Positions 9,437 to 17,648 of a DNA stretch of 64,000 nt are shown here, in pieces. This stretch comes from a cyanobiont of Ornithocercus magnificus (lineage in GTDB: Bacteria > Cyanobacteriota > Cyanobacteriia > PCC-6307 > Cyanobiaceae). The stretch covers positions 992,001 through 1,056,000 of the forward strand of contig BIMP01000001.1 in NCBI GenBank assembly GCA_007996965.1. Direction: 5' to 3'. The number at the start of each line of letters is the position of its first letter. Position 1 is the first letter of the stretch. Under the pieces are notes generated by a model. It did no database searches. It was not told the origin of the DNA and was given only the letters and a program-made list of their open reading frames with translations. Both the position numbers and the translations under genes were made by a program.

Positions 9437-10134
9437 GAGTAGGTAACCCAGTTGCAGTTAGGACATTATTCAACTCTATCGCAGCACATTACGACTCGCT
9501 GAACGATATCCTCAGTCTTGGTCAACACCGCATTTGGAAATCTGAGCTCCTCGCACGATTGAAACCACAATCTGGTGAGTGCTGGCTCGATCTTTGTTGC
9601 GGCACGGGTGATCTCACACTAGCTCTGGCTAGACGTCTACGCCCAGGTGGGTCAGTACTGGGCATCGATGCTGCCTCCAGGCCTTTAGCAATTGCACGTA
9701 GACGAGCAAGGCAGGAACCCTGGTTGCCAGTTACTTGGCGTCTTGGTAACGCTCTGAAAACAAATCATTCTTCTTCTACTTTCGATGGTGTTGTGATGGC
9801 CTATGGACTACGTAATTTGCAGAATATACCAGCTGGCCTAGCCGAAATGGCGCGCTTACTTTCTAGAGAGGGGCGTGCTGGCGTTCTGGACTTTAATAGG
9901 CTGCCAGCTGATTCTTTGCCAGGCCGATTTCAGCGCTCTTACCTAGACTGTATAGTAACACCCGTAGCATCTTCGATAGGCTTAGGGCAAGAATATTCTT
10001 ATATCCAGGATAGCCTGAAGAGGTTTCCTACTGCCTCTGAACTTGAGATTCTCGCGTTGCAGGCTGGATTTACCTACGCCCGACACCAATCTTTAGCTGC
10101 TGGTCAGATGGGTTTGCTTATCTTAAGACGTTGA
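9433..10134 (+). CDS. menG: Demethylphylloquinone/demethylmenaquinone C-methyltransferase (UbiE/MenG family)
   Basis: SAM-dependent methyltransferase for the last step of phylloquinone (photosystem I quinone) synthesis in cyanobacteria. From GTG 9433, which overlaps the upstream stop by 4 bases, it has about 233 residues, the family length. Seen: VRTLFNSIAAHYDSLNDILSLG (UbiE signature 1 region), SAM motif LDLCCGTGDLT near residue 51, GIDAASRPL, and FDGVVMAYGLRNL (signature 2 region). The reading frame is open upstream to 9364, but that part overlaps the small membrane protein gene and is not family-like. Confidence 0.93.
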   Translation: MRVGNPVAVRTLFNSIAAHYDSLNDILSLGQHRIWKSELLARLKPQSGECWLDLCCGTGDLTLALARRLRPGGSVLGIDAASRPLAIARRRARQEPWLPVTWRLGNALKTNHSSSTFDGVVMAYGLRNLQNIPAGLAEMARLLSREGRAGVLDFNRLPADSLPGRFQRSYLDCIVTPVASSIGLGQEYSYIQDSLKRFPTASELEILALQAGFTYARHQSLAAGQMGLLILRR

Positions 10135-10189
10135 CTAAATTTCTGAAGCCACTGTTTTGAGGTTAAGCAAAAAACCACCAGCAAGTAAA

Positions 10190-10241
10190 ACACCTCCTCA
10201 CAGAAATAATCAGGAAAAGTGGGAGTAAGCTACTTTCACTT
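10190..10241 (+). other. Hairpin with C-rich single-stranded motif after menG, possible small RNA or 3' end
   Basis: An 11-bp stem AAGTGGGAGTA/TACTTTCACTT with a 3-base loop lies at 10217-10241. Two of its pairs are G-U, so it folds as plus-strand RNA only. Just upstream at 10191-10202 is CACCTCCTCACA, similar to the single-stranded ACUCCUCACAC core of the cyanobacterial sRNA Yfr1. No T-run follows the stem, and the location is not the trxA-guaB spacer known for Yfr1, so this may only be the menG 3' end. Confidence 0.25.
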
Positions 10242-10396
10242 CTCCGAAAACTTCTGCTATCAAAAGTCTTTTAAACAACAATGTCTTAACTAACTAGTTC
10301 TGGCGCAAGTTTTATAAACAGGCTTATAATTTCAAATCGAACACTAGTTTAAAGACTCTCTAAAACGTACTGTAGTGATAGTTACTGGCAAAACAA

Positions 10397-10470
10397 TCGA
10401 GGTGACAGGATTTGAACCTGCGACATCCTGCTCCCAAAGCAGGCGCGCTACCAAGCTGCGCTACACCTCG
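10397..10470 (-). tRNA. tRNA-Pro (anticodon TGG)
   Basis: The reverse complement folds as a 74-base cloverleaf. The acceptor stem is CGAGGTG/CACCTCG with discriminator A, the D arm contains AGCTTGG, the anticodon stem CCTGC/GCAGG holds the loop TTTGGGA with anticodon TGG, and the T arm contains GGTTCAAATCC. No CCA is encoded. Confidence 0.97.
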
Positions 10471-11141
10471 TAGTCTTACACTGTAATAGCTGATTAGGAG
10501 CTGGACCAGACTAAGATTTGAAGATCCTTAAACTGCCTCCATAGCTAAGCGAGGTTCAACCTTGGCAACTTGTCTGAGTTTAGAGTCAGACAGTCCTGTC
10601 AAAGGAGTGTGAAAGTGAGCTGTTATGCATGCCGAATTTGTGCTTCTGCTAGCTAATTGTAGTATTAACAGCATTAAAATGTGGTGTCCAGACTCACGCC
10701 AACTAGTCAAGACTAAAAAGCTGATGTTCCCTATGAACACAGTTGGTATCATTTAGAATATCAATAAGCACTAGTACAACACTAGCAAGGCAACTATGCA
10801 CAGCGTTAGTAAGAAGAAGGATTAGCCGAGGCTAAATATGAATTGCAGCCTACACCTAAAAAGTAATTATAACCATTAAAGAGTTGGTAAGTCTTTCTAC
10901 TAAGTAGTATTTGAGCTGCCTACAGCTGCAGTGGCCTTACTTTTCTCAGGCCAGATATTTGACATAGCCTTATGCTTGGAGTTAGAATTACTAAGCTCAT
11001 ACAAGTTATAGTAACGCGGCACAACAAAAAGCAGGGACCCAAGCTTGCCATAGATTTTTGTGCTACTTAGCAGGTTTAATCAATGCACTACCAGACTGCA
11101 AGTGGTCCCTATATGCTGGACTGAGAATAGCTGTGGCGGAA
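10471..11141. other. Long non-coding stretch between two tRNA genes
   Basis: 671 bases with no protein I can support. It holds several perfect inverted repeats: TGTCTGA/TCAGACA at 10571-10592 (8-base loop), TGGCCT/AGGCCA at 10932-10953 (10-base loop) and a larger structure at 11033-11110 described separately. A 74-codon minus-strand frame (10528-10752) has no recognisable motif and contains the first repeat; I do not annotate it. No copy of either tRNA 3' end was seen that would mark an integration site. Confidence 0.4.
11026..11110 (-). ncRNA. Candidate structured small RNA or tRNA-Lys trailer ending in a T-run
   Basis: Read on the minus strand, AGGGACC (11110-11104) pairs with GGTCCCT (11039-11033), and just inside CTTGC (11102-11098) pairs with GCAAG (11048-11044). 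They enclose about 49 bases. Directly after the closing stem come GC and TTTTT (11030-11026), the pattern of a Rho-independent end. It starts 31 bases after the 3' end of tRNA-Lys, so it could be a separate small RNA or the terminator of the tRNA transcript. It does not look like 6S, SRP or tmRNA. Confidence 0.3.
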
Positions 11142-11213
11142 TGGGTCGCCTGAGATTCGAACTCAGGACCAATCGGTTAAAAGCCGAGTGCTCTACCGCT
11201 GAGCTAGCGACCC
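11142..11213 (-). tRNA. tRNA-Lys (anticodon TTT)
   Basis: The reverse complement gives a 72-base cloverleaf: acceptor GGGTCGC/GCGACCC with discriminator A, D arm with AGCTCAGCGGTAGAGC, anticodon loop CTTTTAA with TTT, and T arm GGTCCTGAGTTCGAATCTCAG region with TTCGAAT. CCA is not encoded. Confidence 0.97.
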
Positions 11214-11307
11214 GCTTCTTTGAAGCATGCTGATCAAGCATCAGTGGACGCTATCACGCGATGGTCAAGACAACTATGGATTGTATCCGCACCCAGAGTA
11301 CTGCACC

Positions 11308-11850
11308 ATGACTAATTACCGAGAATACTGGCCGGATCCTGTGATTGACCCTAGTGCGTGGGTCGCTGCTGAGGCAGTCATCATAGGCGAGGTATGTCTA
11401 GCTGCAGGGTCTAGTCTCTGGCCTATGGCTGTGGCTCGCGGTGACTTAGCAGCAATCCAGGTCGGGCGCAATTCAAATGTGCAAGACGGTGCCATTCTGC
11501 ACGGGGATCCCGGTAAACCAGTACAGATCGGTAACGAAGTTACCGTTGGACATCGAGCTGTCCTGCACGGTTGTACCGTGGAGGACGGCTGCTTAATAGG
11601 CATTGCTGCAGTAGTACTCAGTGGTGTGAAAGTGGGGGCCGGTGCTGTTGTGGCCGCTGGTGCTGTAGTAAATAGGGATGTGCCTCCAAAGATGATGGTA
11701 GCTGGTATCCCAGCTCGTGAGAAGCGACAAATTAGCGAGGCAGCAGTAAGCCAGCAGCGTCGTCATGCCGAGCGCTATGCAGCTCTTGCTGCCTGTCATG
11801 CATGTGCTGAGCGGGAGCGTGGCAGCAACCGTAAATTAACAACCGGATAA
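11308..11850 (+). CDS. Gamma-carbonic anhydrase family protein (left-handed beta-helix)
   Basis: 180 residues from the ATG at 11308 (MTNYREYWPDP); the frame is open upstream to 11227, but that extension is not family-like. Hexapeptide repeats run through the middle: WVAAEAVIIGEV, SLWPMAVARGDLAAIQVG, NVQDGAILHG, VTVGHRAVLHGC, LIGIAAVV, VGAGAVVAAGAVV. The metal-ligand histidines of the family are present in ILHG, VGHRAVLHG. C-terminal coil rich in Arg and Ala. Either a true carbonic anhydrase or a YrdA/PaaY-like relative; I cannot separate these. It lies 61 bases before psbY. A CGGAG/CTCCG stem with an AAGA loop sits between them (11869-11882). Confidence 0.88.
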   Translation: MTNYREYWPDPVIDPSAWVAAEAVIIGEVCLAAGSSLWPMAVARGDLAAIQVGRNSNVQDGAILHGDPGKPVQIGNEVTVGHRAVLHGCTVEDGCLIGIAAVVLSGVKVGAGAVVAAGAVVNRDVPPKMMVAGIPAREKRQISEAAVSQQRRHAERYAALAACHACAERERGSNRKLTTG

Positions 11851-11868
11851 GCCTACAAGTAAAGAAGG

Positions 11869-11882
11869 CGGAGAAGACTCCG
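11869..11882 (+). other. Short hairpin between the gamma-CA gene and psbY
   Basis: CGGAG-AAGA-CTCCG, a 5-bp stem closed by a tetraloop, 18 bases after the gamma-CA stop and 30 bases before the psbY ATG. No T-run follows, so it may be a processing or stability element of a shared transcript, or chance. Confidence 0.3.
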
Positions 11883-11911
11883 TAAGATTAGAGTTGTTTG
11901 GTCACACTTCC

Positions 11912-12037
11912 ATGGATCTGCGGCTTGCGCTTGTCACCTTCCCCATTCTTCTAGCGCTCGGCTGGGCCACCTTCAACATCAGTCGTGCTGCCATCGGTCA
12001 GGTACAGATGCTGTTGAGACAGCGCTCTCAAGAGTAA
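11912..12037 (+). CDS. psbY: Photosystem II protein Y (PsbY)
   Basis: A 41-residue, single-helix thylakoid protein at the edge of photosystem II. The sequence starts MDLRLALVTFPILLALGWATF, continues NISRAAIGQVQMLL and ends RQRSQE. The pattern MDxRxxLVxxPxLLAxGWAxxN followed by an amphipathic QVQxLL tail is that of cyanobacterial PsbY. Start ATG 11912, stop TAA 12035-12037. It is same-strand with the gamma-CA gene, and no clear Shine-Dalgarno sequence precedes it. Short enough to be missed by length-filtered gene calls. Confidence 0.87.
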   Translation: MDLRLALVTFPILLALGWATFNISRAAIGQVQMLLRQRSQE

Positions 12038-12564
12038 ATATGATCCAATCATGACTCAACCTTAAGATTTACGAGCAGCTTAATAAAGCCGTATCAGTAA
12101 GTCTCCGTGGCATAATTAAGTATCCCCAATCTAGTTTAACCGAGTTAATAATTAATCTGACCTGGCATACCTAGCTGTGGATACTTATTCCTGCCATTTT
12201 TGTAGATAGCAAGGTCTTGAGAGCTACTAGCCCTCTGCTAAAAATGCAAGAAGTTTATAAGACGTACTCAACATTTGGTGCTTGCAGTTCTTGCCCACTG
12301 TTCGCAACTCCTATATAATTAAGCAAAGAAAACCTAGTAATAAAAGCTATGAAGAGTTACCTCTAGCAGTTAATGTAATAGTACAAGATGCAACTCGGTA
12401 CACAGGTAGCGCGAATAGAATATATAAACCAATGCCTAGTAGCCTCTCAACAGTCTGCCTCGGGTCTCTAAAGCCTTAATTCTAAATGCGCGAGTGTCCT
12501 GAAATAAGCATTCGACAACTTTAAGATAGAACTAATCCTTAAAAATTACTTCCATATACGAAAA
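12038..12564. other. Intergenic region psbY-trmFO
   Basis: 527 AT-rich bases. A 65-codon plus-strand frame (12282-12479) has no family motif and biased composition; I reject it. A weak AT stem CATTTTT/AAAAATG brackets 12195-12246. Nothing else that I can support. Confidence 0.4.
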
Positions 12565-13983
12565 ATGTCCTCTTCAGAGGCTAAAGACTTAGGTGAAGAC
12601 AGTCTGTCCGTAGTGTTAAAGTCAAACGTCTTAGTAATTGGCGCTGGTTTAGCTGGCTCGGAGGCAGCTTGGCAAGCTGTCTCTATGGGTATACCAGTGA
12701 AGCTCATAGAAATGCGACCGCAGCATCGGTCGCCAGTCCATTATTCATCAAACTTTGCCGAGTTAGTATGCAGCAACAGCTTTGGTGCACTGAGTAGCGA
12801 TCGTGCTGCAGGATTGCTGCAGGAAGAGTTAAGACGACTCGGTTCATTATTGATCGGCATGGCTGATGTGCACGCTGTTCCAGCTGGTGGTGCTCTGGCT
12901 GTAGATAGAGGTCGCTACAGCGCCGAGCTGACGCAGAAGCTAGAGCAGCATCCTCTGATTACTGTTGAGCGGAGAGAGCAAAGATATCTGCCTGATGCAA
13001 AGCAAGTAACCGTGCTAGCAACAGGACCCTTGACTAGCGAGTCGCTTGCAGAAGATCTACGAAGTTTCACCGGACGGGCTGATTGCCACTTCTTCGATGC
13101 TGCCAGCCCAATCATTGAGGGCGAAAGCATTAATATGGGAGTTGCGTTTCGAGCGAGCCGCTACAACAGAGGCGGTGCTGATTACATTAATTGTCCAATG
13201 AGTCAGGATCAGTACTTAAATCTTCGCAAAGCCCTTTTGCAAGCAGAGCAAGCAGAGCTGAAAGAGTTTGAGAGGGGGAGCGCTGTCTTCTTTGAGGGAT
13301 GTCTTCCAATCGAGGAGCTTGCACGGCGTGGTGCTGATACCATGCGTTATGGCCCACTTAAACCGGTTGGACTTTGGGACCCTCGTTGGGGTAAGCCAAA
13401 TAGTCGAGAAGTGCGCTCTTGTCAGCATGCTCACGCAATTGCGCAACTGCGCCAGGAAGACCGTGATGGCCAGCTCTGGAACTTAGTCGGATTTCAAACT
13501 AACTTAAAGTGGAATGAGCAAAGGCAGATTCTGCGAATGATTCCTGGTCTTGAGAAGGCCGAGTTTGCCCGCTTTGGAGTAATGCATCGCAACACATTCC
13601 TTGAATCTCCCCAGCTCCTAGATGCTACACTGCAATTCCGTAAACGTCCTACTTTGTTGGCAGCGGGACAAATAACAGGTACTGAGGGTTATACAGCTGC
13701 TATTGCTGGTGGTTGGTTAGCAGGTACCAATGCAGCCCGTCTGATTCGGGGTCAGCAGCCGATTAACTTACCACTGACTACAATGTCAGGGGCGCTTACA
13801 CATTTTATAAGCAATGCTGCAACAGGTATGTTTCAGCCAATGCCACCTAATTTTGGGTTACTACCTCTTCTTCCTGAACGTATCCGTGATAAGAGAGTTC
13901 GATATGCCGCCTATAGAGACCGTGCCCTTGCCGCTCTGGATTCAGCACGGGATCATTGGGCTAGTCTTTTCGCAGCTGCATGA
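12565..13983 (+). CDS. trmFO: Folate/FAD-dependent tRNA m5U54 methyltransferase
   Basis: Makes ribothymidine at position 54 of tRNA with methylene-tetrahydrofolate and FAD. 472 residues. The FAD Rossmann motif [15 protein letters not shown] lies near residues 24-38. Family blocks follow: [80 protein letters not shown] and [16 protein letters not shown] near the end. Start ATG 12565 gives a somewhat long N-terminus before the Rossmann strand. Monocistronic-looking, with crtH 46 bases downstream. Confidence 0.96.
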   Translation: MSSSEAKDLGEDSLSVVLKSNVLVIGAGLAGSEAAWQAVSMGIPVKLIEMRPQHRSPVHYSSNFAELVCSNSFGALSSDRAAGLLQEELRRLGSLLIGMADVHAVPAGGALAVDRGRYSAELTQKLEQHPLITVERREQRYLPDAKQVTVLATGPLTSESLAEDLRSFTGRADCHFFDAASPIIEGESINMGVAFRASRYNRGGADYINCPMSQDQYLNLRKALLQAEQAELKEFERGSAVFFEGCLPIEELARRGADTMRYGPLKPVGLWDPRWGKPNSREVRSCQHAHAIAQLRQEDRDGQLWNLVGFQTNLKWNEQRQILRMIPGLEKAEFARFGVMHRNTFLESPQLLDATLQFRKRPTLLAAGQITGTEGYTAAIAGGWLAGTNAARLIRGQQPINLPLTTMSGALTHFISNAATGMFQPMPPNFGLLPLLPERIRDKRVRYAAYRDRALAALDSARDHWASLFAAA

Positions 13984-14029
13984 ACTACTTGCTTAGATTA
14001 ATGTTTAGTTCTCAGAGCAATATCTTCTG

Positions 14030-15574
14030 GTGACTAATCCTACTTGGGATGTGATTGTAATAGGCTCTGGTGCCGGTGGTCTCATAACGGCAAGCCAACT
14101 TGCAGCAAAAGGCGCTCAAGTGCTTGTGCTTGAGCGCTATCTCGTACCAGGTGGTAGTGCTGCCTCATTTCATCGCAAGGGATACACATTCGATGTGGGT
14201 GCCTCAATGATTTTTGGGTTTGGCAGCAAGGGACACACCAATCTTCTTACCCGCGCCTTGGCGGATGTTGGACAACATGTAGAAACAATCCCGGATCCGG
14301 TTCAGCTAGAGTATCATCTCCCTGATAATTTCAGAATCGCTGTAAGCCGAGACTATAGGAAATTTCTCGACGACCTTAATGTATACTTTCCACATGAGAA
14401 GGATAACATCCAGGCCTTCTATGGTGCCTGCTGGCAGGTCTTCCGTTGCCTAGATGCAATACCACTCCTTTCCCTTGAGGATCCTGCCTACCTAGCCAAA
14501 GTCTTTCTGCGAGCACCTGGCGCTTGTCTAAGCCTAGCCCGTTGGCTTCCTTTCAATGTTGGAGACGTGGCGCGACGATACATTAGGGATCCACAGCTGC
14601 TGAAGTTCATTGATATAGAGTGTTTTTGCTGGTCTGTTATGCCCGCAGACCGCACACCTATGATTAATGCTGGCATGGTTTTTTCCGACCGTCATGCCGG
14701 AGGAATCAATTACCCTAGAGGTGGCGTCGGTGTAATCGCTGCAAAGCTTGTAAAGGGTCTTCAATCCTGTGGTGGGAAGATCCGGTATAAAGCTCATGTA
14801 AAGACTGTCCTGCTTGAAGAGGGACGGGCTGTAGGTGTACGTTTGGCCAACGGTGAAGAATTGCGCGCCAAGCGAATTGTCAGTAATGCAACTCGTTGGG
14901 ACACATTTGGGAGAGGAGAACAGGGGAAAGACCATGCTTTAGTAGACAGAGCCAAGACGCCAGCTTCTGAAGTTCGTTGGCGGAGACGCTACAAGCCATC
15001 ACCGTCATTTCTATCTCTTCATCTTGGGGTTGATGAATCTATAGTGCCGCAGAACTTCCATTGCCACCACCTACTACTTGAGGATTGGAAAGCTATGGAA
15101 GATGAGCAAGGAGTTATCTTTCTTTCAATCCCTACACTTCTGGACCAATCTCTAGCACCACCAGGTCACCACATTATTCACACGTTTACACAGAGTTCTA
15201 TGGAGAATTGGCGTGCCCTTTCTTCAGAAGAGTACAGAATGAAAAAGGAAAGAGATGCAAATCGCCTCATACATCGACTGGAAGTAATTATTCCTGGTAT
15301 TACAGCAGCAGTACGTCACAATGAAATCGCGACACCTCGCAGCCACCGGCGCTTTCTAGGCCGCCTTGACGGTAGCTACGGGCCAGTTCCTGCACAACGA
15401 TTGCCAGGATTGCTGCCAATGCCGTTCAATCGCACAGGCATCCCTGGCCTTTACCTAGTCGGTGATTCCTGTTTCCCTGGCCAAGGGCTCAATGCCGTAG
15501 CTTTTAGTGCCTATGCGTGCTCCCATCGTATTGGAGCTGACTTAGGCCTCAACCCTTGGTCTCTTCCAGACTGA
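14030..15574 (+). CDS. crtH: Carotenoid (prolycopene) isomerase CrtH/CrtISO
   Basis: FAD-binding isomerase that turns poly-cis lycopene into all-trans lycopene in the plant-type carotenoid pathway. 514 residues, GTG start at 14030. N-terminal dinucleotide motif VIGSGAGGL at residues 10-18, then ERYLVPGGSAASFHRKGYTFDVGASMIFG-type CrtISO start blocks (seen as LVPGGSAASFHRKGY and FDVGASM). C-terminal FAD motif YLVGDSCFPGQGLNAVAFS near 475-495. Related desaturases CrtP and CrtQ have different N-terminal blocks. Together with chlG and ycf54 it belongs to pigment synthesis but is not in an operon with them. Confidence 0.92.
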   Translation: MTNPTWDVIVIGSGAGGLITASQLAAKGAQVLVLERYLVPGGSAASFHRKGYTFDVGASMIFGFGSKGHTNLLTRALADVGQHVETIPDPVQLEYHLPDNFRIAVSRDYRKFLDDLNVYFPHEKDNIQAFYGACWQVFRCLDAIPLLSLEDPAYLAKVFLRAPGACLSLARWLPFNVGDVARRYIRDPQLLKFIDIECFCWSVMPADRTPMINAGMVFSDRHAGGINYPRGGVGVIAAKLVKGLQSCGGKIRYKAHVKTVLLEEGRAVGVRLANGEELRAKRIVSNATRWDTFGRGEQGKDHALVDRAKTPASEVRWRRRYKPSPSFLSLHLGVDESIVPQNFHCHHLLLEDWKAMEDEQGVIFLSIPTLLDQSLAPPGHHIIHTFTQSSMENWRALSSEEYRMKKERDANRLIHRLEVIIPGITAAVRHNEIATPRSHRRFLGRLDGSYGPVPAQRLPGLLPMPFNRTGIPGLYLVGDSCFPGQGLNAVAFSAYACSHRIGADLGLNPWSLPD

Positions 15575-15808
15575 ATCTTTGGAGAAGGTCGCAATTGACC
15601 AAGTGATACTTTAAGCTATACCTTTATGCAAAGTACAGTGCCTGCTATACCCTGGTTTTTTCCTAAAAAAATAGTCCATCGTTCTAGAGACCGGCGGTGA
15701 GCTACCTAAGAAGGCCAAGGCCGTGGAAACTCTAAATATTATATCCAGCCAAACTGTACGAAGTAAAGAAACTAATGAATAGCGGCGAAATGTTTACGAA
15801 GAATCTAG

Positions 15809-15838
15809 TGTACTCTAGCAAGTTCTAGAAGGAGTACA
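15809..15838 (+). promoter_or_regulatory. Hairpin covering a Shine-Dalgarno-like sequence
   Basis: TGTACTC (15809-15815) pairs with GAGTACA (15832-15838), with a further CTAG/CTAG pairing inside. The 3' arm contains AGAAGGAG, the only strong ribosome-binding-like sequence before the gene that follows. It could modulate initiation, but its 15-base spacing to TTG 15850 is long. Confidence 0.3.
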
Positions 15839-15849
15839 AGGCCATAACT

Positions 15850-16497
15850 TTGCCGGAGTCTGCCGTCCAATTAGAAACTGAACCTATGCTCTACTCTTTG
15901 AAGCAGATTGCTAGAACAAATGCTAATTGCCCAATGTCAAAGCGAGCCACCGAAAAATTTGTTACTGCTCCCCTTGTACGTTTGCCGCTATTGCTACTAT
16001 ATGTTTGCCTAGCTTTGCCACTGCCATTGCTATCGCCACCTAGCTTGCGTCTAATGCTGTCACTAGGTTTTTTGTTGGGCGCGATACTAATTCTAGGCTT
16101 AGTAAGTGAGCAAGTTATCATCAGCGAAAAGGCAATTGCTGTCAGTTACCCACCTTGGCTCCAGTGGCTGCCACTGCGCCAAAATTGGACACTTCCTTGG
16201 GAACAAGTGACTGCGTTAGTACCAGTGGCTACTAGTCAGAAAGGAACAGTTTACTACATCAAGGCAAAGAAGCTGCAAAACTATCTGCTGCCCCAACGTC
16301 TCGAACGTTTCGAACTTTTCCTGACTTTAGTCCACGAGTACAGTGGCATTGATACCAACAACATCAGTCGATTGACACCGCCCTGGACCTACCAGCTACT
16401 AGCGGCACTATCACTACTAATGCTTCTTGGAGAGGGTGTAGTTGCTGTCGCAATCTACCAAGGTTGGATAGTTAGCCCGGTAAGCTCTCTAGGCTAA
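15850..16497 (+). CDS. Conserved membrane protein of unknown function
   Basis: Up to 215 residues with three hydrophobic parts: two close to each other (about residues 43-62 and 66-87, LPLLLLYVCLALPLPLL then LMLSLGFLLGAILILGLV) and one near the C-terminus (about 184-208, LLAALSLLMLLGEGVVAVA). Between them lies a ~95-residue soluble part (VIISEKAIAVSYPPWL, WEQVTALVPVATSQKG) resembling PH-like/YcxB-type cytoplasmic domains in general shape. I cannot name the family. Start is open: TTG 15850 follows AGAAGGAG, while ATG 15886 and ATG 15934 are alternatives; the last removes a polar leader. Its 3' end overlaps the convergent regulator gene by 26 bases. Confidence 0.65.
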   Translation: MPESAVQLETEPMLYSLKQIARTNANCPMSKRATEKFVTAPLVRLPLLLLYVCLALPLPLLSPPSLRLMLSLGFLLGAILILGLVSEQVIISEKAIAVSYPPWLQWLPLRQNWTLPWEQVTALVPVATSQKGTVYYIKAKKLQNYLLPQRLERFELFLTLVHEYSGIDTNNISRLTPPWTYQLLAALSLLMLLGEGVVAVAIYQGWIVSPVSSLG

Positions 16498-17236
16498 AGC
16501 GATAGCCTTGCTGGCGCACAGTCATTATGCCGCCGCCATTGCCTAGGCCTGCTTGTTCAAGTTTGCGGCGAAGTGTAAGAACCTGGGTATCTACTGAGCG
16601 AGGGCCTCCGCTAAATGGTGGCCAGGCCATGCGAAGCAACTCCTGCCGACTGCGAACTAGGCCTGGTGGCATTAGGAGAGCGCAAAGAAGAGCAAACTCG
16701 CGAGGACTGAGCTCGACAGGCTTCTCACTTAGTGTCACTTGCCGTAGAAGTAAGTGCACCTCAAGTGGACCAACAGCCACGCGCTCTTGCAAAACGCTGC
16801 GTCCACGCCGCAGCAGCGTTCTGCAGCGAGCTGCCAGTTCCTCGAGGCCAAATGGCTTACACAACACGTCATCAGCGCCATCATTGAGCAACCCCACAAC
16901 CGGCTCCGCGCCGGAGCGTGCAGTTAGTATTAAAACTGGGCAACGTATCTGCCGAGCAAGCCGGAGAGCTGAACACTGCTCGAGGATCTCGGCACTCACC
17001 AACAAATCAGGGCTCTGTTCCTCACAGAGATCAAGAGCTTCACGTCCTAAAGCTACCGCAGCTGTCAGGTGACCATCTTGTCTTAGTCTCTGGGCAAGTA
17101 CAGTGCGCAGCGTAGGGTGAGGCTCTACAATGAGCACACGAGTCAGTCCTGCTCCTGATGACAGCGCAACAGTACGATGATGTGATGCTTCAGATCTAAG
17201 ACTGCTGGCAACGAGATAGCTCGGAGTAGACGTCAC
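16472..17236 (-). CDS. OmpR-family response regulator with degenerate receiver domain
   Basis: 254 residues: receiver domain about 33-145 and a winged-helix DNA-binding domain about 155-250 (LSPREFALLCALL, RSRQELLRMAW, RSVDTQVLTLRRKLE, GYRF). In the receiver the phospho-accepting aspartate of the usual PDLLLLDLMLP block is replaced: the protein has PDLLVSAEILE, with Ala82 at the aspartate position. The acidic pair is also reduced (VEPH instead of VEDD). The conserved Thr (LTARSG) and Lys (CKPFG) are kept. So it probably does not signal by aspartyl phosphorylation. Atypical regulators such as NblR are known in cyanobacteria, but I cannot assign this one. No histidine kinase is adjacent. Confidence 0.85.
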   Translation of the reverse strand: MTSTPSYLVASSLRSEASHHRTVALSSGAGLTRVLIVEPHPTLRTVLAQRLRQDGHLTAAVALGREALDLCEEQSPDLLVSAEILEQCSALRLARQIRCPVLILTARSGAEPVVGLLNDGADDVLCKPFGLEELAARCRTLLRRGRSVLQERVAVGPLEVHLLLRQVTLSEKPVELSPREFALLCALLMPPGLVRSRQELLRMAWPPFSGGPRSVDTQVLTLRRKLEQAGLGNGGGIMTVRQQGYRFSLESLPG

Positions 17237-17315
17237 AGTGGTCGTTAAGACTCGCTTATGCTAAAACTGGAGCCTTTGGCTTGCTGGTAGCAAGGATTGC
17301 CATCTAACGCCACCT

Positions 17316-17585
17316 ATGACATCTCTCAACGACCCGGAAAGTATTCGCCACTTCCAGTCGTTGTGTGATGCTTGCCAAGAACTTACTAGCCGTCATCACA
17401 CTCCCTCTGAGCTAAAGCTTTATGCTGATGGTTATCTTCATGCTTTAAGGAGGATAGGTCAGCTAGATCAAAGACATCTTGCTAGGCTTGAAACACTAGT
17501 TGAGCGCTGGATACTTGATCCGTCAAGCTTTATTGGTCCAGATGGAGACGTAAGCAGACTTTTTCACCAGCGAGAGCCTAGCTGA
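17316..17585 (+). CDS. Small conserved cyanobacterial protein (DUF6761-like)
   Basis: 89 residues, soluble and helical, with the pattern PESIRHFQSLCDACQELTSR, HTPSELKLYADGYLHALRR, LETLVERWILDPSSFIG, PDGDVSRLF. I recall this pattern as a small protein widespread in cyanobacteria, classed as DUF6761; function unknown. It is divergent from the response regulator (79 bases between starts) and convergent with grxD. The strong sequence pattern makes a real gene likely. Confidence 0.72.
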   Translation: MTSLNDPESIRHFQSLCDACQELTSRHHTPSELKLYADGYLHALRRIGQLDQRHLARLETLVERWILDPSSFIGPDGDVSRLFHQREPS

Positions 17586-17648
17586 ATAGCGAGACAAATT
17601 ATTCACGAGAGCTTAAGTCTCTATACCTCCCTATACCCTTTCAGAAGC

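Noticed and set aside
10528-10752. 74-codon minus-strand frame between the two tRNAs
   Set aside because: No recognisable motif; it contains a perfect inverted repeat and has no ribosome binding site or neighbour support.
11026-11110. 6S RNA, SRP RNA or tmRNA
   Set aside because: The GGAA-type SRP apical loop, the tmRNA tRNA-like ends and the 6S length are all absent; kept only as an unnamed candidate.
10397-11213. Genomic island integrated at the tRNA genes
   Set aside because: No integrase, no repeated tRNA 3' end, and only 671 bases between the two tRNAs.
12282-12479. 65-codon plus-strand frame upstream of trmFO
   Set aside because: AT-driven composition, no motif, no ribosome binding site.
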